Origin: Plantactinospora sp040120695
GTDB lineage: Bacteria > Actinomycetota > Actinomycetes > Mycobacteriales > Micromonosporaceae
DNA length: 64,000 nt
Assembly: GCF_040120695.1 (NCBI RefSeq)
Contig: NZ_JBEEAC010000005.1
Span: 248,001-312,000 of the forward strand
Direction: 5' to 3'
The notes under the pieces were generated by a model. That model saw only the letters and a list, made by a program, of their open reading frames with translations, ran no database searches and had not been told where the DNA came from. Position numbers and translations under genes: made by a program. This document shows positions 16,355-24,396 of the stretch, one piece after another. Every line of letters starts with the position of its first letter. The first letter of the stretch is position 1.

Positions 16355-17557
16355 TCACCTGCGGCCTGGCCGGTGGAACTCGGTCACCTCGGTCGCCTCC
16401 GCCGCCACCTTCGACTGCTGGGCCGGGACGCCCGGCTCGGCGTCGAAGACGTACCTCCGTCCGGAGGCGACCAACTCGACGCCGTCACAGAGCACCACCA
16501 CCTGACCACGGCGCAGCGTCCAGGTGCGGCCCGGCGGAATCCGTCTCGCCGGGACCTCGCGCGGGGCGGCCTCGGCCCGATCCTCCGGGCTGACCGGACT
16601 GACCGGGCTGTCTGGACGGAGCCAGGTGCCGTTCCGGCTGAGATCGCGGACGCTGATCCTCGATCCGTCCCAGGCCAACTCGACATGCTCCCGGCTGATC
16701 CGGCTCAGTGCCGCCTCGTCCAGCATCGGTCCGGTCAGCGCGACACCCGGGCCCGTCGGCGCCCGCCCGACCACCATCGGCGTCCCCGCCACCAGCATGA
16801 ACCGGCGCTGCGAGACGCCGTCGACCCGGACCTTCAACTGGATCCGGGACGGGGCCGGGCCGAGGTCGGCCATCCGCTCGCGGTGGGTGGGGCAGCGGAC
16901 GACCGCACCGTCGAACACCGGCGGCGGCTGACCGCCGACCGGATCCGGGCCGAACATCGGGCAGTCCGGTGTCGGGCACCGCCAGAGCCGGGTCAACAAC
17001 TCGCGCCGGGCACCGGTGCCGGTGCGGCGGTCGTACATCCGCGCCTCCACCAGACGGTCCTGCTCCTCCTTGCGGGAGATCTCCCACTCGGCGGGCGTCG
17101 GCATGGTGCGCGGCACGATCCCGACCCCGATGCCGCCGGGGCCGGGCAGCTGCCGGAAGAACCGGTCGCGGTTCCCCGGAATCCAGGGGTACGCCCGATA
17201 GTCGCCCATGTACCGGTCGTCGCTGATCACCAGGAGCCCGGCGGTGTCCGCGAGCTCGAGAATCCGGTCGTCGGCCCGTGGCCGTACCTCGATGAGGCGT
17301 CTGCGGAACCAGCGGTGCAGGGTCGACCGCTCCCGGGCGGTCAGCGCGGAATGTCGCAGCAGCGAGCGGTCCGTGACCGCGTACACCGACACCGACCGGT
17401 CCCCGGTGTGTGTGACCAGCGCGGTGAGGAGTTCGAGGAAGCGCTGGAGGTTGGCCTCGCGGTCGTCGCAGAGCCGTCGGTCGCGGACGACGTTGGAGAG
17501 GTCGACCACGTACTCCGCGTCCCAGGGGTCGAGGGTCAGATGACGCTCCGCCTCCAT
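16355..17557 (-). CDS. PIN/NYN-like nuclease domain fused to zinc motif and FHA domain
   Basis: A 400-residue protein with an unusual domain order. Residues about 12-135 look like a NYN/PIN RNase: YVVDLSNVVRD (first acidic residue), VYAVTDRSLL, PRADDRILELADTAG and LLVISDDRYMGDYRAYPWI (Asp pairs). Around residue 195-235 is a Cys/His cluster, RCPTPDCPMF then VRCPTHRERM, probably a zinc ribbon. Residues about 250-375 form an FHA domain: MVVGRAPTG, ISREHVELAW and VRDLSRNGTWL are the phosphothreonine-binding signature. Together these suggest an RNase or RNA-binding protein controlled by phospho-Thr binding. It precedes and is probably co-transcribed with the kinase at 15013-16338. The nuclease call is from motif pattern only. 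Confidence 0.7.
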   Translation of the reverse strand: MEAERHLTLDPWDAEYVVDLSNVVRDRRLCDDREANLQRFLELLTALVTHTGDRSVSVYAVTDRSLLRHSALTARERSTLHRWFRRRLIEVRPRADDRILELADTAGLLVISDDRYMGDYRAYPWIPGNRDRFFRQLPGPGGIGVGIVPRTMPTPAEWEISRKEEQDRLVEARMYDRRTGTGARRELLTRLWRCPTPDCPMFGPDPVGGQPPPVFDGAVVRCPTHRERMADLGPAPSRIQLKVRVDGVSQRRFMLVAGTPMVVGRAPTGPGVALTGPMLDEAALSRISREHVELAWDGSRISVRDLSRNGTWLRPDSPVSPVSPEDRAEAAPREVPARRIPPGRTWTLRRGQVVVLCDGVELVASGRRYVFDAEPGVPAQQSKVAAEATEVTEFHRPGRR

Positions 17558-17620
17558 CCGCCAACGCTATCAGCCGGGCCGCGCACCGGGCCGCGCCCGC
17601 GATGCGGGTGCCGTCCGGCT

Positions 17621-17692
17621 CAGCGTCCGGACCCGGTTCACCGTCCGGCCCCGGTTCACCGTCCGGACCCGAGTCAGCGTCCGAACTCGAGG
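17621..17692. repeat. 18-nt tandem repeat at the end of the dehydrogenase gene
   Basis: Four imperfect 18-nt units (CAGCGTCCGGACCCGGTT and variants) run from 17621 to 17692. The last unit contains the stop codon and final codons of the minus-strand dehydrogenase; the others extend past it, as if the 3' end of the gene had been multiplied. Confidence 0.6.
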
Positions 17693-18717
17693 ACCACCTT
17701 GATGTCGTCGGGCTCCGCGTCGTACGCCTCGGCGTACCGCTCGACCGGCACCCGCCGCGTGATCATCCTGGCCAGCCAGTCCCGGTCGGCGGCGGCGAGC
17801 GCCTCGGCGGCGAGTTCCCAGTGCCGCCGGTTCGCGTTGACCGTGCCGAAGACCACGTTGTTCTCCAGCACCAGTGCCCGGTTGAGCGCGCCCGCGTCGA
17901 AGTCGATCGTCCGGCCGGAGGAGACGCCGGTCAGCGAGACGATGCCGTTCGGTGCCGCCTGGCACATCGCGTCCAGCACCACCGTCGGGGCGCCGGTGCA
18001 CTCCAGCACGATGTCGAACTCGATGCCCAGCTCGGGAACGGTGCCGGTGTGGAACGTCCCGCCGAGTGCCTCGACCAGTCCGGGCTTCTCGCCACTTGCC
18101 GAGCGGTTCAGCACGTGCAACTCGTAGCCGCGCTGCGCGGCGAACAGGGCGGCCAGCAGGCCGATCGGCCCCGCCCCGGTGACCAGTACCCGCTTCGGCT
18201 CCCAGGCGGCCCGGGCGCCGATCCGCTCGATGTGCTCCCACGCCTTCGCCAGCACGCTCGTCGGTTCGAGCAGCACGCCCAGCTCGGCCAGCTCCGGGGC
18301 GAGGCGTACGGCGAACTCCGGCGAGATCCGCCAGCGGTCCCGGGCGAAGCCCTGTAGGCACTTGATGCCATGTTCGGTGTAGAGGCCGTTGCGGCACATG
18401 TCCCACTCGCCGACGGCACAGTTGGAGCAGGGCACCGGATCGGGGTGCCGGACTATCCCGGCGACCAGGTCACCCGGTGAGAACGAGCCGCTCGGATCCT
18501 CCAGCACCCGGCCCAGCGACTCGTGCCCGAGCACCAGTTCGGTCGCGCCGGGCGGGGGTTCGCCGTACTCACCGTCGATGATCTCGCGATCGGTGCCGCA
18601 GATTCCGACCGCGAGGGCCTCCACCAGCAGGCCGCCCTCGTCGGGGCTCGGCTCTGGGAAGTCCTCGGCCAGCCGCAGCGAATTGGTCCGGCCCGGGGTC
18701 ACGGTAATCGCACGCAC
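17674..18717 (-). CDS. Glucose 1-dehydrogenase-like zinc alcohol dehydrogenase (MDR family)
   Basis: A 347-residue NAD(P)-dependent medium-chain dehydrogenase resembling archaeal and bacterial glucose dehydrogenases. Catalytic zinc ligands appear in GICGTDREI (Cys) and LGHESLG (His-Glu). The structural zinc lobe is seen in PCSNCAVGEWDMCRNG. The nucleotide fold is RVLVTGAGPIGLLAALFAAQRG. LLEPTSVLAKAWEHI and VFGTVNANRRHW are typical of the glucose dehydrogenase subgroup, whose C-terminal domain binds the sugar. Sugar specificity is not certain. It is divergent from nuoC with about 100 bases between, which must contain both promoters. Tandem repeats follow its stop. Confidence 0.85.
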   Translation of the reverse strand: MRAITVTPGRTNSLRLAEDFPEPSPDEGGLLVEALAVGICGTDREIIDGEYGEPPPGATELVLGHESLGRVLEDPSGSFSPGDLVAGIVRHPDPVPCSNCAVGEWDMCRNGLYTEHGIKCLQGFARDRWRISPEFAVRLAPELAELGVLLEPTSVLAKAWEHIERIGARAAWEPKRVLVTGAGPIGLLAALFAAQRGYELHVLNRSASGEKPGLVEALGGTFHTGTVPELGIEFDIVLECTGAPTVVLDAMCQAAPNGIVSLTGVSSGRTIDFDAGALNRALVLENNVVFGTVNANRRHWELAAEALAAADRDWLARMITRRVPVERYAEAYDAEPDDIKVVLEFGR

Positions 18718-18819
18718 GTGGTCATTCTTCCCCGCCGACCCGCCCGGTACTCCGGATGTCGCCGATTAAGCGGCCCGCGACCCGGCGGTGTGGCCGGAGA
18801 TGGCCCTAGGATCGCGGAC

Positions 18820-19662
18820 ATGACCCCGGAACAGGTCGGTGACCGCTTGGGCACGCTGCTCGCGGAGGCGGAGGTGACCGTCGGGCAGTCCGGCGGCCAG
18901 GCGTACGCCCGGGCGACCGTGGACGTGCCGTCCGGCAGCTGGCCGGCGGCGGTCCGGGCGGCCCGGGACGACACCGAGCTGGCCTGCGACTTCTTCGACT
19001 GGCTCTCCGCCGTCGACGAGCTGGCCGAGGGGTTCGACGTGGTGGCGCACCTCTGGTCGACCCGGCACCGGCACGGCGTACTGCTGCGGACCCGGGTGCC
19101 CCGGGACGCCGCGATCGTCGGGTCCGTGGTGGACGTGTTCCCGGGGGCGGCCTGGCACGAGCGGGAGACGCACGAGATGTTCGGCATCGACTTCGCCGGC
19201 CATCCCGGCCTGGCGCCCCTGCTGCTGCCGCCGGAGTTCGAGGGACATCCGCTGCGCAAGGATTTCGTGCTCGCCTCCCGGGTGGCCAAGGCGTGGCCGG
19301 GTGCGAAGGAGCCGGGCGAGTCCGAGGCCGGTACGGCCCGCCGGCAGGCGATGCGCCCACCGGGCGTACCGGCCCCGGGCGAGTGGGGGGTGGCCGCCGC
19401 CGCGCCGGTCTCCGCCGCCCCCGCCTCCGGCCCGCCCGGCCGTACCCGCCCGGCCTCTGGTCCGCCGGCTGCCCCGGCCTCCGGTCCGCCCGGCCGTACC
19501 CGCCCAGCCTCTGGTCCGCCGGCTGCCCCGGTTTCGGGTCCGCCGGGCGCTCCGGCCTCTGGTCCGCCGGGCGAGCGGCGCCGGGGCGACGGCCCCGCGC
19601 CGGCGGTTGGCGATGGCGGCGATGGCAGCGATGGCAGCGATGGCAGCGACGGGGGTGCGTGA
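18820..19662 (+). CDS. nuoC: NADH-quinone oxidoreductase subunit C, with repetitive C-terminal tail
   Basis: A 280-residue peripheral-arm subunit. Residues about 1-165 match NuoC: FFDWLSAVDELAEGFDVVAH, LRTRVPRDAAIVGSVVDVFP, then the signature AAWHERETHEMFGIDFAGHP and LLLPPEFEGHPLRKDFVL. From about residue 195 the protein is a low-complexity tail built on Ala-Ser-Gly-Pro-Pro, including an 18-residue unit repeated twice, ending in a Gly-Asp-Ser run. Standard NuoC ends near the Lys-Asp-Phe. The stop overlaps the nuoH start (TGATG), so the two are translationally coupled. nuoD, normally next, is absent. Confidence 0.9.
   Translation: MTPEQVGDRLGTLLAEAEVTVGQSGGQAYARATVDVPSGSWPAAVRAARDDTELACDFFDWLSAVDELAEGFDVVAHLWSTRHRHGVLLRTRVPRDAAIVGSVVDVFPGAAWHERETHEMFGIDFAGHPGLAPLLLPPEFEGHPLRKDFVLASRVAKAWPGAKEPGESEAGTARRQAMRPPGVPAPGEWGVAAAAPVSAAPASGPPGRTRPASGPPAAPASGPPGRTRPASGPPAAPVSGPPGAPASGPPGERRRGDGPAPAVGDGGDGSDGSDGSDGGA
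19423..19530. repeat. 54-nt in-frame tandem repeat in nuoC
   Basis: Two near-identical 54-nt units (19423-19476, 19477-19530), each encoding ASGPPGRTRPASGPPAAP, followed by a degenerate third copy to about 19575. The period keeps frame (18 codons). Confidence 0.8.
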
Positions 19663-20627
19663 TGCCGCTCTGGCTGGAGCTGCTGGTCCGGGTCGTCGGG
19701 GTGGTCGCGGCGTTCCTGGTCCTGCCGCTGGTCGTCGGGCAGGTCGAGCACAAGGTGATGGCGCACATGCAGGGCCGGCTCGGCCCGATGTACGCGGGCG
19801 GCTTCCACGGCTGGGCACAGTTGATTGCCGACGGGGTCAAGTTCGTGCAGAAGGAGGACGTCACCCCGCGCGAGGCGGACCGGGCGGTGTTCCGGCTCGC
19901 CCCGATGGTGGCGCTGGTGCCGTACCTGCTGGCCCTGCTGGTGATCCCGCTCGGCCCGAACGACCTGGTCGGGCAGCCGCTGGACATCGGGCTGTTCTTC
20001 GTGCTCGCGGTGGTCGGCGTCGGGGTGGTCGCGGTACTGATGTCCGCCTGGGCCTCCGCCAACAAGTACAGCCTGCTCGGCGGGATCCGGGGCGCGGCAC
20101 AGTTGCTCGGCTACGAACTGCCGCTGGTGCTCGCGGCGGCGAGCGTGGCGATGGCGGCCGGCACGCTGAGCCTGCCCGGCATCGTCGAGGCGTGGCAGCC
20201 GTGGTGGCTGCTCTGGCAGGCCCCGGCGATGGTGGTCTTCTTCGTCGCCGGGCTCGCCGAGATCCGCCGCCCGCCGTTCGACATGCCGATCGCCGACTCC
20301 GAGCTGGTGTTCGGCTACCTGACGGAGTACACCGGGCTCCGGTTCGCCTTCTTCCTGCTCGCCGAGTACGTCGGCATCGTGGTGATCGCCGCGCTGACCA
20401 CGGTGCTCTTCCTCGGCGGCTGGCAGGGGCCGTTCGGCGACGACTACCTCGGCTGGCTCTGGACCCTGATCAAGGTGTTCGCGGTCTCGTTCGTGATCAT
20501 CTGGTTCCGGGTGACGTACCCACGGCTGCGCGAGGACCAGTTGCAGCGGCTCTGCTGGCTGGTGCTGGTCCCGGTGGCGCTCGGCCAGCTGGTGCTGACC
20601 GCCGGGGTGAAGCTCGCGATCGCCTGA
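19662..20627 (+). CDS. nuoH: NADH-quinone oxidoreductase subunit H
   Basis: A 321-residue membrane subunit that forms the quinone-entry channel with NuoB/D. It has about eight helices and the conserved loops QGRLGPMYAGGFHGWAQLIA, DGVKFVQKEDVTP, ASANKYSLLGGIRGAAQLLG-type (family: S-x-S-K-Y-x-x-LG-x-x-R-x-x-AQ) and AEIRRPPFDMPIADSELVFG. ATG 19662 overlaps the nuoC stop by one base. After its stop come three genes (two on the minus strand and a TnpB element) before nuoI, so the expected H-I continuity is broken by about 2.5 kb. Confidence 0.95.
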   Translation: MPLWLELLVRVVGVVAAFLVLPLVVGQVEHKVMAHMQGRLGPMYAGGFHGWAQLIADGVKFVQKEDVTPREADRAVFRLAPMVALVPYLLALLVIPLGPNDLVGQPLDIGLFFVLAVVGVGVVAVLMSAWASANKYSLLGGIRGAAQLLGYELPLVLAAASVAMAAGTLSLPGIVEAWQPWWLLWQAPAMVVFFVAGLAEIRRPPFDMPIADSELVFGYLTEYTGLRFAFFLLAEYVGIVVIAALTTVLFLGGWQGPFGDDYLGWLWTLIKVFAVSFVIIWFRVTYPRLREDQLQRLCWLVLVPVALGQLVLTAGVKLAIA

Positions 20628-20689
20628 TGGACTCCGGTCATGACGGCCGACCGAGCGACCCCGGGGGCGGCGGCCACCCGTCACGCGGA

Positions 20690-20950
20690 TCAGGGACACC
20701 CGGAAGCGGACTGATCGAGAAGCGTCATCGGGTTCTGCCGGCACCATTCCACCGCTATCGCGGCCTTGAAGCACCGGCCCTCCGGACCGGCCCGCTCGCC
20801 ACACGCCTGACACAATCCGCCGATCATCCGATGCAGCCGGATGGTCTCGACCAGGCGTGCCCAGACAACTTCGTGGGGTAGTGGCGGGCCGCTCGCCGCG
20901 ACGTCCAGATGACCGCTGAGAACCAGTGCCTCTCGCGCGTCGAGTTCCAC
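20690..20950 (-). CDS. Small CxxC protein, relative of the one at 7457-7678
   Basis: An 86-residue protein with IGGLCQACGERAGPEGRCFK, a C-x2-C-x8-C cluster followed by an Ala-rich helix, then another Cys. GTG 20950 was chosen because GGAAGGGG lies six bases upstream and it gives the same distance to the first Cys as the paralogue at 7457-7678 (44-45 residues). A frame to ATG 21007 is also open. Unlike the first copy it has no adjacent GntR gene. It sits between nuoH and a Uma2 gene. Function unknown. Confidence 0.5.
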   Translation of the reverse strand: MELDAREALVLSGHLDVAASGPPLPHEVVWARLVETIRLHRMIGGLCQACGERAGPEGRCFKAAIAVEWCRQNPMTLLDQSASGCP

Positions 20951-21068
20951 CGCCGTCCCCTTCCGCAGTGCTCCTCCGAGCAGTCTGCGGCCGCCCGCGA
21001 CATCCACCCCACCCTCGATGTCCGTCGTCGGCGGGCGGGATTCGGAACCGCCAGGCGTGGTGGGGCGA

Positions 21069-21641
21069 TCAGAGGTGGCGGGGAGTCAGCCGGCTGATCG
21101 GCAGGTTGACCGGCCAGGGCTCACCGGTGTCGACGAACGTGGTCCACCGGCCCGTCTCGACGTAGACCTCCTCGACCGGGTCGAGCCGGTGGGTGTGCAC
21201 GACCAGCCCGCCATCGGTCTCGATCCGCCAGTGGTAGGGGATCCCGGCCTTGGCGTACAGGGCCGGCTTGAGGATCCGGTCCATCGACTGCGAACCGTCG
21301 GAGATGATCTCCACGGCGAGTACCACCTCGTGCGGCTCGTACCTCGCGGTCCGGCGGGCCGCTGCGGCGGCGGTGGTGACCAGCACGTCCGGGATGAAGG
21401 ATCGCCGTTGGCTGATCCGCACCTCGACGGCCTGGGTGACGTCGTACTCGTCCGGGCAGTCCTCGTCCAGAGCGGCGGCGAGCCGCCAAGCGATGGTCTG
21501 GTGTGCCGCGGTGGGGGAGGGCGGCATGATCAGGACTCCGTCGAGAAGCTCGCGGCGGTGGCCGTCGTCGGGCATGGCGTCGAGGTCGTCAGTGGTCCAC
21601 CCGCCGGTCGGCGGGTACGGATCGTCCAGGGCCGCGGTCAT
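21069..21641 (-). CDS. Uma2-family (DUF820) endonuclease-fold protein
   Basis: A 190-residue protein of the Uma2 family, which adopts a restriction-endonuclease-like fold. Family blocks: DAMPDDGHRRELLDGVLIMP, AAHQTIAWRLAAAL, SFIPDVLVTT (the Pro-Asp metal-ligand strand), VLAVEIISDGSQSMDRILKP (Glu-Ile strand and S-x-x-D-R-x-x-K) and YAKAGIPYHWRIE. Residues for a PD-(D/E)xK-like centre are therefore present. Cellular role unknown; such genes are abundant in actinobacteria and cyanobacteria. The left end of a TnpB element lies about 15 bases upstream of its start, leaving its Shine-Dalgarno (GGAAGGA) intact. Confidence 0.85.
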   Translation of the reverse strand: MTAALDDPYPPTGGWTTDDLDAMPDDGHRRELLDGVLIMPPSPTAAHQTIAWRLAAALDEDCPDEYDVTQAVEVRISQRRSFIPDVLVTTAAAAARRTARYEPHEVVLAVEIISDGSQSMDRILKPALYAKAGIPYHWRIETDGGLVVHTHRLDPVEEVYVETGRWTTFVDTGEPWPVNLPISRLTPRHL

Positions 21642-21660
21642 CGGATTCCTTCCGTGGATA

Positions 21661-21680
21661 CTCCGGTCTTCAGGCCGGAG
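21661..21680. repeat. Left-end hairpin of the TnpB element
   Basis: CTCCGG (21661-21666) and CCGGAG (21675-21680) form a six-base-pair stem with an eight-base loop just inside the presumed left end, as expected for single-strand-transposing IS200/IS605 elements. Confidence 0.55.
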
Positions 21681-21801
21681 AGGAAACGGAACTCCTGCGG
21701 AGCGGGGCGGGGCGGGGATAGCCGATCCGCCGCCAAGGCGGATAGGTGTCTACCCGCGCGGTAGCGCGAGGTTCACCGGCTGGTGCGTTAACGTGTGAGC
21801 C

Positions 21802-23010
21802 GTGTCCAGGACGGTGAAGCGGGCGTTCAGGTACCGCTTCTACCCGACCGAGGCGCAGGCGGCGGAGCTGTCGCATACGTTCGGATGCGTCCGGAAGGTC
21901 TACAACCTGGCCCTGCGGGCCCGTACCGAGGCGTGGGCCCTGCGGCGGGAACGGATCACCTACACCGCCACCAGCGCGTTGCTGACCGGGTGGAAGAAGA
22001 CCGAGGAACTGGCGTTCCTCAACGAGGTGTCGTCGGTGCCGTTGCAGCAGGCGCTGCGGCACCTGCAAGGCGCGTTCGTCAACTTCTTCGCCAAACGCGC
22101 CCGGTACCCGAGCTTCAAGTCGAAGAAGAAGTCGCGGAAGTCGGCGGAGTACACGACCAGCGCGTTCCGCTACCGCAACGGTCGGCTGACCCTGGCCAAG
22201 ATGACCGAGCCGTTGGACATCGTGTGGTCGCGGCCGTTGCCGCAGGGCGTGTCGCCGTCGACCGTGACGGTGTCGCAGGACGCGGCGGGGCGTTGGTTCG
22301 TGTCCCTGCTCTGCGACGATGTGATCGAATCGTCCCCGGCGGTGAACACGGCCGTCGGGGTGGACGCCGGGCTGGACAGTCTGCTCACTTTGAGTACCGG
22401 GGAGAAGGTCACCAACCCGCGTCACGAACGCGCCGACCGGTCCGCCCTGGCCCGCGCCCAGCGTCAACTCGCCCGTAAGGAGAAGGGGTCGGTGAACCGG
22501 GCCAAGGCCCGGTTGAGGGTGGCCCGAATTTATGCGCGGATCAGCGACCGGCGTCGGGACCACCTGCACAAGTTGACCACTCGACTCGTTCGTGACAACC
22601 AAACGATCGTGATCGAGGACCTGACCGTGCGGAACATGGTCAAGAACCACACGCTGGCCCGTGCCATCAGCGACGCGGCCTGGCGGCAGTTCCGCACCAT
22701 GCTCGAGTACAAAGCCGACTGGCACGGTCGGGACCTGGTCGTCGTCGACCGGTGGTTCCCGTCGTCCAAGCTGTGTTCGACGTGTGGTGTGCTCGCTGAT
22801 CGGATGCCGCTGGACGTGCGGACGTGGACCTGCCGATGCGGGGCCGTCCACGACCGTGACGTCAACGCGGCCCGCAACATTCTGGCGGAGGGGCTCTCCG
22901 TTACGGCCTGTGGAGCCGGGGTAAGACCTCAACGGGCGGGTGCCCGGACGAGGCAGCCGGTGACGAAGCAGGAAAACCCGAGGGCGACCAAGGGAATCCC
23001 TGCCCTTTAG
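21802..23010 (+). CDS. tnpB: TnpB-type RNA-guided nuclease (OrfB of IS200/IS605)
   Basis: A 402-residue TnpB, a family now known to include RNA-guided DNA nucleases ancestral to Cas12. N-terminal helix-turn-helix region: FRYRFYPTEAQAAEL and GCVRKVYNLAL. The RuvC active site is complete: Asp188 in VGVDAGLDS, Glu272 in IVIEDLTV, Asp353 in HDRDVNAARN. A zinc finger lies between the last two, with pairs CSTCG and CRCG. The basic RKSAEYTTSAFRYRNG segment is typical. Length is normal and no frameshift is seen, so it is probably functional. The guide (omega) RNA would be expected to overlap the 3' end of the gene and the right-end hairpin. Start GTG 21802 matches the family N-terminus. Confidence 0.92.
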   Translation: MSRTVKRAFRYRFYPTEAQAAELSHTFGCVRKVYNLALRARTEAWALRRERITYTATSALLTGWKKTEELAFLNEVSSVPLQQALRHLQGAFVNFFAKRARYPSFKSKKKSRKSAEYTTSAFRYRNGRLTLAKMTEPLDIVWSRPLPQGVSPSTVTVSQDAAGRWFVSLLCDDVIESSPAVNTAVGVDAGLDSLLTLSTGEKVTNPRHERADRSALARAQRQLARKEKGSVNRAKARLRVARIYARISDRRRDHLHKLTTRLVRDNQTIVIEDLTVRNMVKNHTLARAISDAAWRQFRTMLEYKADWHGRDLVVVDRWFPSSKLCSTCGVLADRMPLDVRTWTCRCGAVHDRDVNAARNILAEGLSVTACGAGVRPQRAGARTRQPVTKQENPRATKGIPAL

Positions 23011-23161
23011 GGCGGCGGAAGATGTCAAGACTTCCCTCTCGCGGACGGCGGACTTACGTCACCCGATGCCACCGTACCGCTTCAACTGGCCGGGGGTGGT
23101 CGCGCGGGAACCGCCGACACGGCAGGATAAGGCCCATGACCGAGCGCGGCGGAGTGCTGGC

Positions 23162-23896
23162 ATGAGCGTCCCGGGCGAGGGGTTGGCGAAGGGACTGGCC
23201 GTCACCCTCAAGACGATGACCCGCCGCTCCCACACCCAGCAGTACCCGGACGTGGCCCCCGAGCTGCCACCGCGCTCCCGGGGCGTGATCGCGCTGCTGG
23301 AGGAGAACTGCACGGTCTGCATGCTCTGCGCCCGGGAGTGCCCGGACTGGTGCATCTACATCGACTCGCACAAGGAGGAGGTGTCGGTCCCGGGTGCGGC
23401 CCGGTCGCGCCAGCGCAACGTACTGGACCGCTTCGACATCGACTTCTCGCTCTGCATGTACTGCGGCATCTGCGTCGAGGTCTGCCCGTTCGACGCGCTC
23501 TACTGGTCGCCCGAGTTCGAGTACGCCGAGTACGACATCCGGGACCTGCTGCACGACAAGGAGCACCTCGGGGAGTGGATGTCGACCGTGCCGCCGCCGC
23601 CCGCGCACGACCCGAACGGCGAGCCGGCCAAGGAGGAGGCCGCCGCGCGCAAGGCCGCCGCTCCCGGCGCGGCGGGGGAGCGTTCGGCCGGTCCGGCGGT
23701 ACGCACCCGCCGCCCGCCCCGCCCCGCGCCGGGCCGGCCCGCTTCCGGGCCGCCGGCCGTTGACCGGCCCGCTTCCGGGTCGCCGGCTGCCGCCGGCCCG
23801 CCCGCCGCTGACCGGCCGGCATCCGGGCCACCCGACGTCGACCGTCCCAGCCCCAGCCCCGGACCCGGCTCCCCGGTCGACGAGGAGCCGCCGTGA
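23162..23896 (+). CDS. nuoI: NADH-quinone oxidoreductase subunit I, with Pro-rich tail
   Basis: A 244-residue 2x[4Fe-4S] ferredoxin subunit (clusters N6a/N6b). The two motifs are NCTVCMLCARECPDWCIYI and CMYCGICVEVCPFDALYW. After about residue 150 it carries a roughly 90-residue Ala/Pro/Gly tail with repeated R-P-A-S-G-P-P units, similar to the nuoC tail and absent from standard NuoI. ATG 23162 is in an ATGA overlap with a nine-codon mini-ORF (from 23137), which may be a leader or a remnant of an earlier gene. The nuoJ GTG overlaps its stop. It lies about 130 nt downstream of the TnpB element's right end. Confidence 0.93.
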   Translation: MSVPGEGLAKGLAVTLKTMTRRSHTQQYPDVAPELPPRSRGVIALLEENCTVCMLCARECPDWCIYIDSHKEEVSVPGAARSRQRNVLDRFDIDFSLCMYCGICVEVCPFDALYWSPEFEYAEYDIRDLLHDKEHLGEWMSTVPPPPAHDPNGEPAKEEAAARKAAAPGAAGERSAGPAVRTRRPPRPAPGRPASGPPAVDRPASGSPAAAGPPAADRPASGPPDVDRPSPSPGPGSPVDEEPP

Positions 23897-24396
23897 CCGC
23901 CGCCGACGTGCTGATGCTGGCCCTCGGTGTGGTGGCGGTCGGGTCCGGCGCACTCGTGGTCTCCACCCGGCACCTGGTCCGGGCCGGGCTCTACCTGGTG
24001 GTCTGCCTGGGTGCGGTCGCCGGGCTCTACCTGGTGCTCACCGCCGAACTCGTGGCCTGGGTGCAACTGCTCATCTACGTCGGCGCGGTGGTGGTGCTGC
24101 TGCTCTTCGCGGTGATGCTGACCCGGGCGCCGATCGGCGCCGCCGACGACCTCGACCGGCCCGGCTGGCCGGCCGCGCTGATCGGTGGCGGGGCCGGGCT
24201 GGGCCTGGCCGCCCTGCTGGTCGACGCGTACCGGTGGTCCAGGGTGGACCTGCCGGAGGCCGGTACGGCCGAACGGATCGGCACCGAGATCTTCCAGTCC
24301 TGGGTGCTGCCGTTCGAGGTGCTCTCGGTGCTGCTCCTCTCCGCACTGGTCGGAGCGATCGCGATCAGCGTACGGATTCCGGGGCGGCGCCAGTGA
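23893..24396 (+). CDS. nuoJ: NADH-quinone oxidoreductase subunit J
   Basis: A 167-residue membrane subunit with five helices. Family features: LRAGLYLVV-type second helix region (HLVRAGLYLVVCLGAVAGL), LTAELVAWVQLLIYVGAVVV (the conserved helix-3 stretch with pi-bulge Tyr) and VLPFEVLSVLLLSALVGAIA. The start GTG overlaps the nuoI stop by four bases (GTGA) and its own stop overlaps nuoK the same way. It couples quinone chemistry to proton pumping through helix 3. Confidence 0.93.
   Translation: MTAADVLMLALGVVAVGSGALVVSTRHLVRAGLYLVVCLGAVAGLYLVLTAELVAWVQLLIYVGAVVVLLLFAVMLTRAPIGAADDLDRPGWPAALIGGGAGLGLAALLVDAYRWSRVDLPEAGTAERIGTEIFQSWVLPFEVLSVLLLSALVGAIAISVRIPGRRQ

Larger units (their letters stand above)
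21655..23028 (+). mobile_element. TnpB-only IS200/IS605-type element (IS1341-like), no TnpA
   Basis: The element contains a single tnpB. At the left is a subterminal hairpin (21661-21680). At the right, the tnpB stop codon lies inside a GCCCT/AGGGC hairpin (23002-23013), followed by GATGTCAA (23021-23028), the usual right-end signature of IS605-type elements. Boundaries are approximate to within about 15 bases. No transposase TnpA is encoded, so mobility would need a helper in trans. It separates nuoH from nuoI together with two minus-strand genes. The 120 bases between the left hairpin and tnpB contain another small CCGCC/GGCGG hairpin. Confidence 0.7.

Noticed and set aside
17621..17692. 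18-nt repeats considered as a CRISPR or iteron origin
   Set aside because: No spacers, no replication gene nearby, and the repeat includes a gene's stop codon, so duplication is simpler.
18699..20813. 704-codon minus-strand frame over nuoC/nuoH
   Set aside because: Low-complexity shadow of nuoC and nuoH, including the antisense of the nuoC repeat; no ribosome site and no family similarity.
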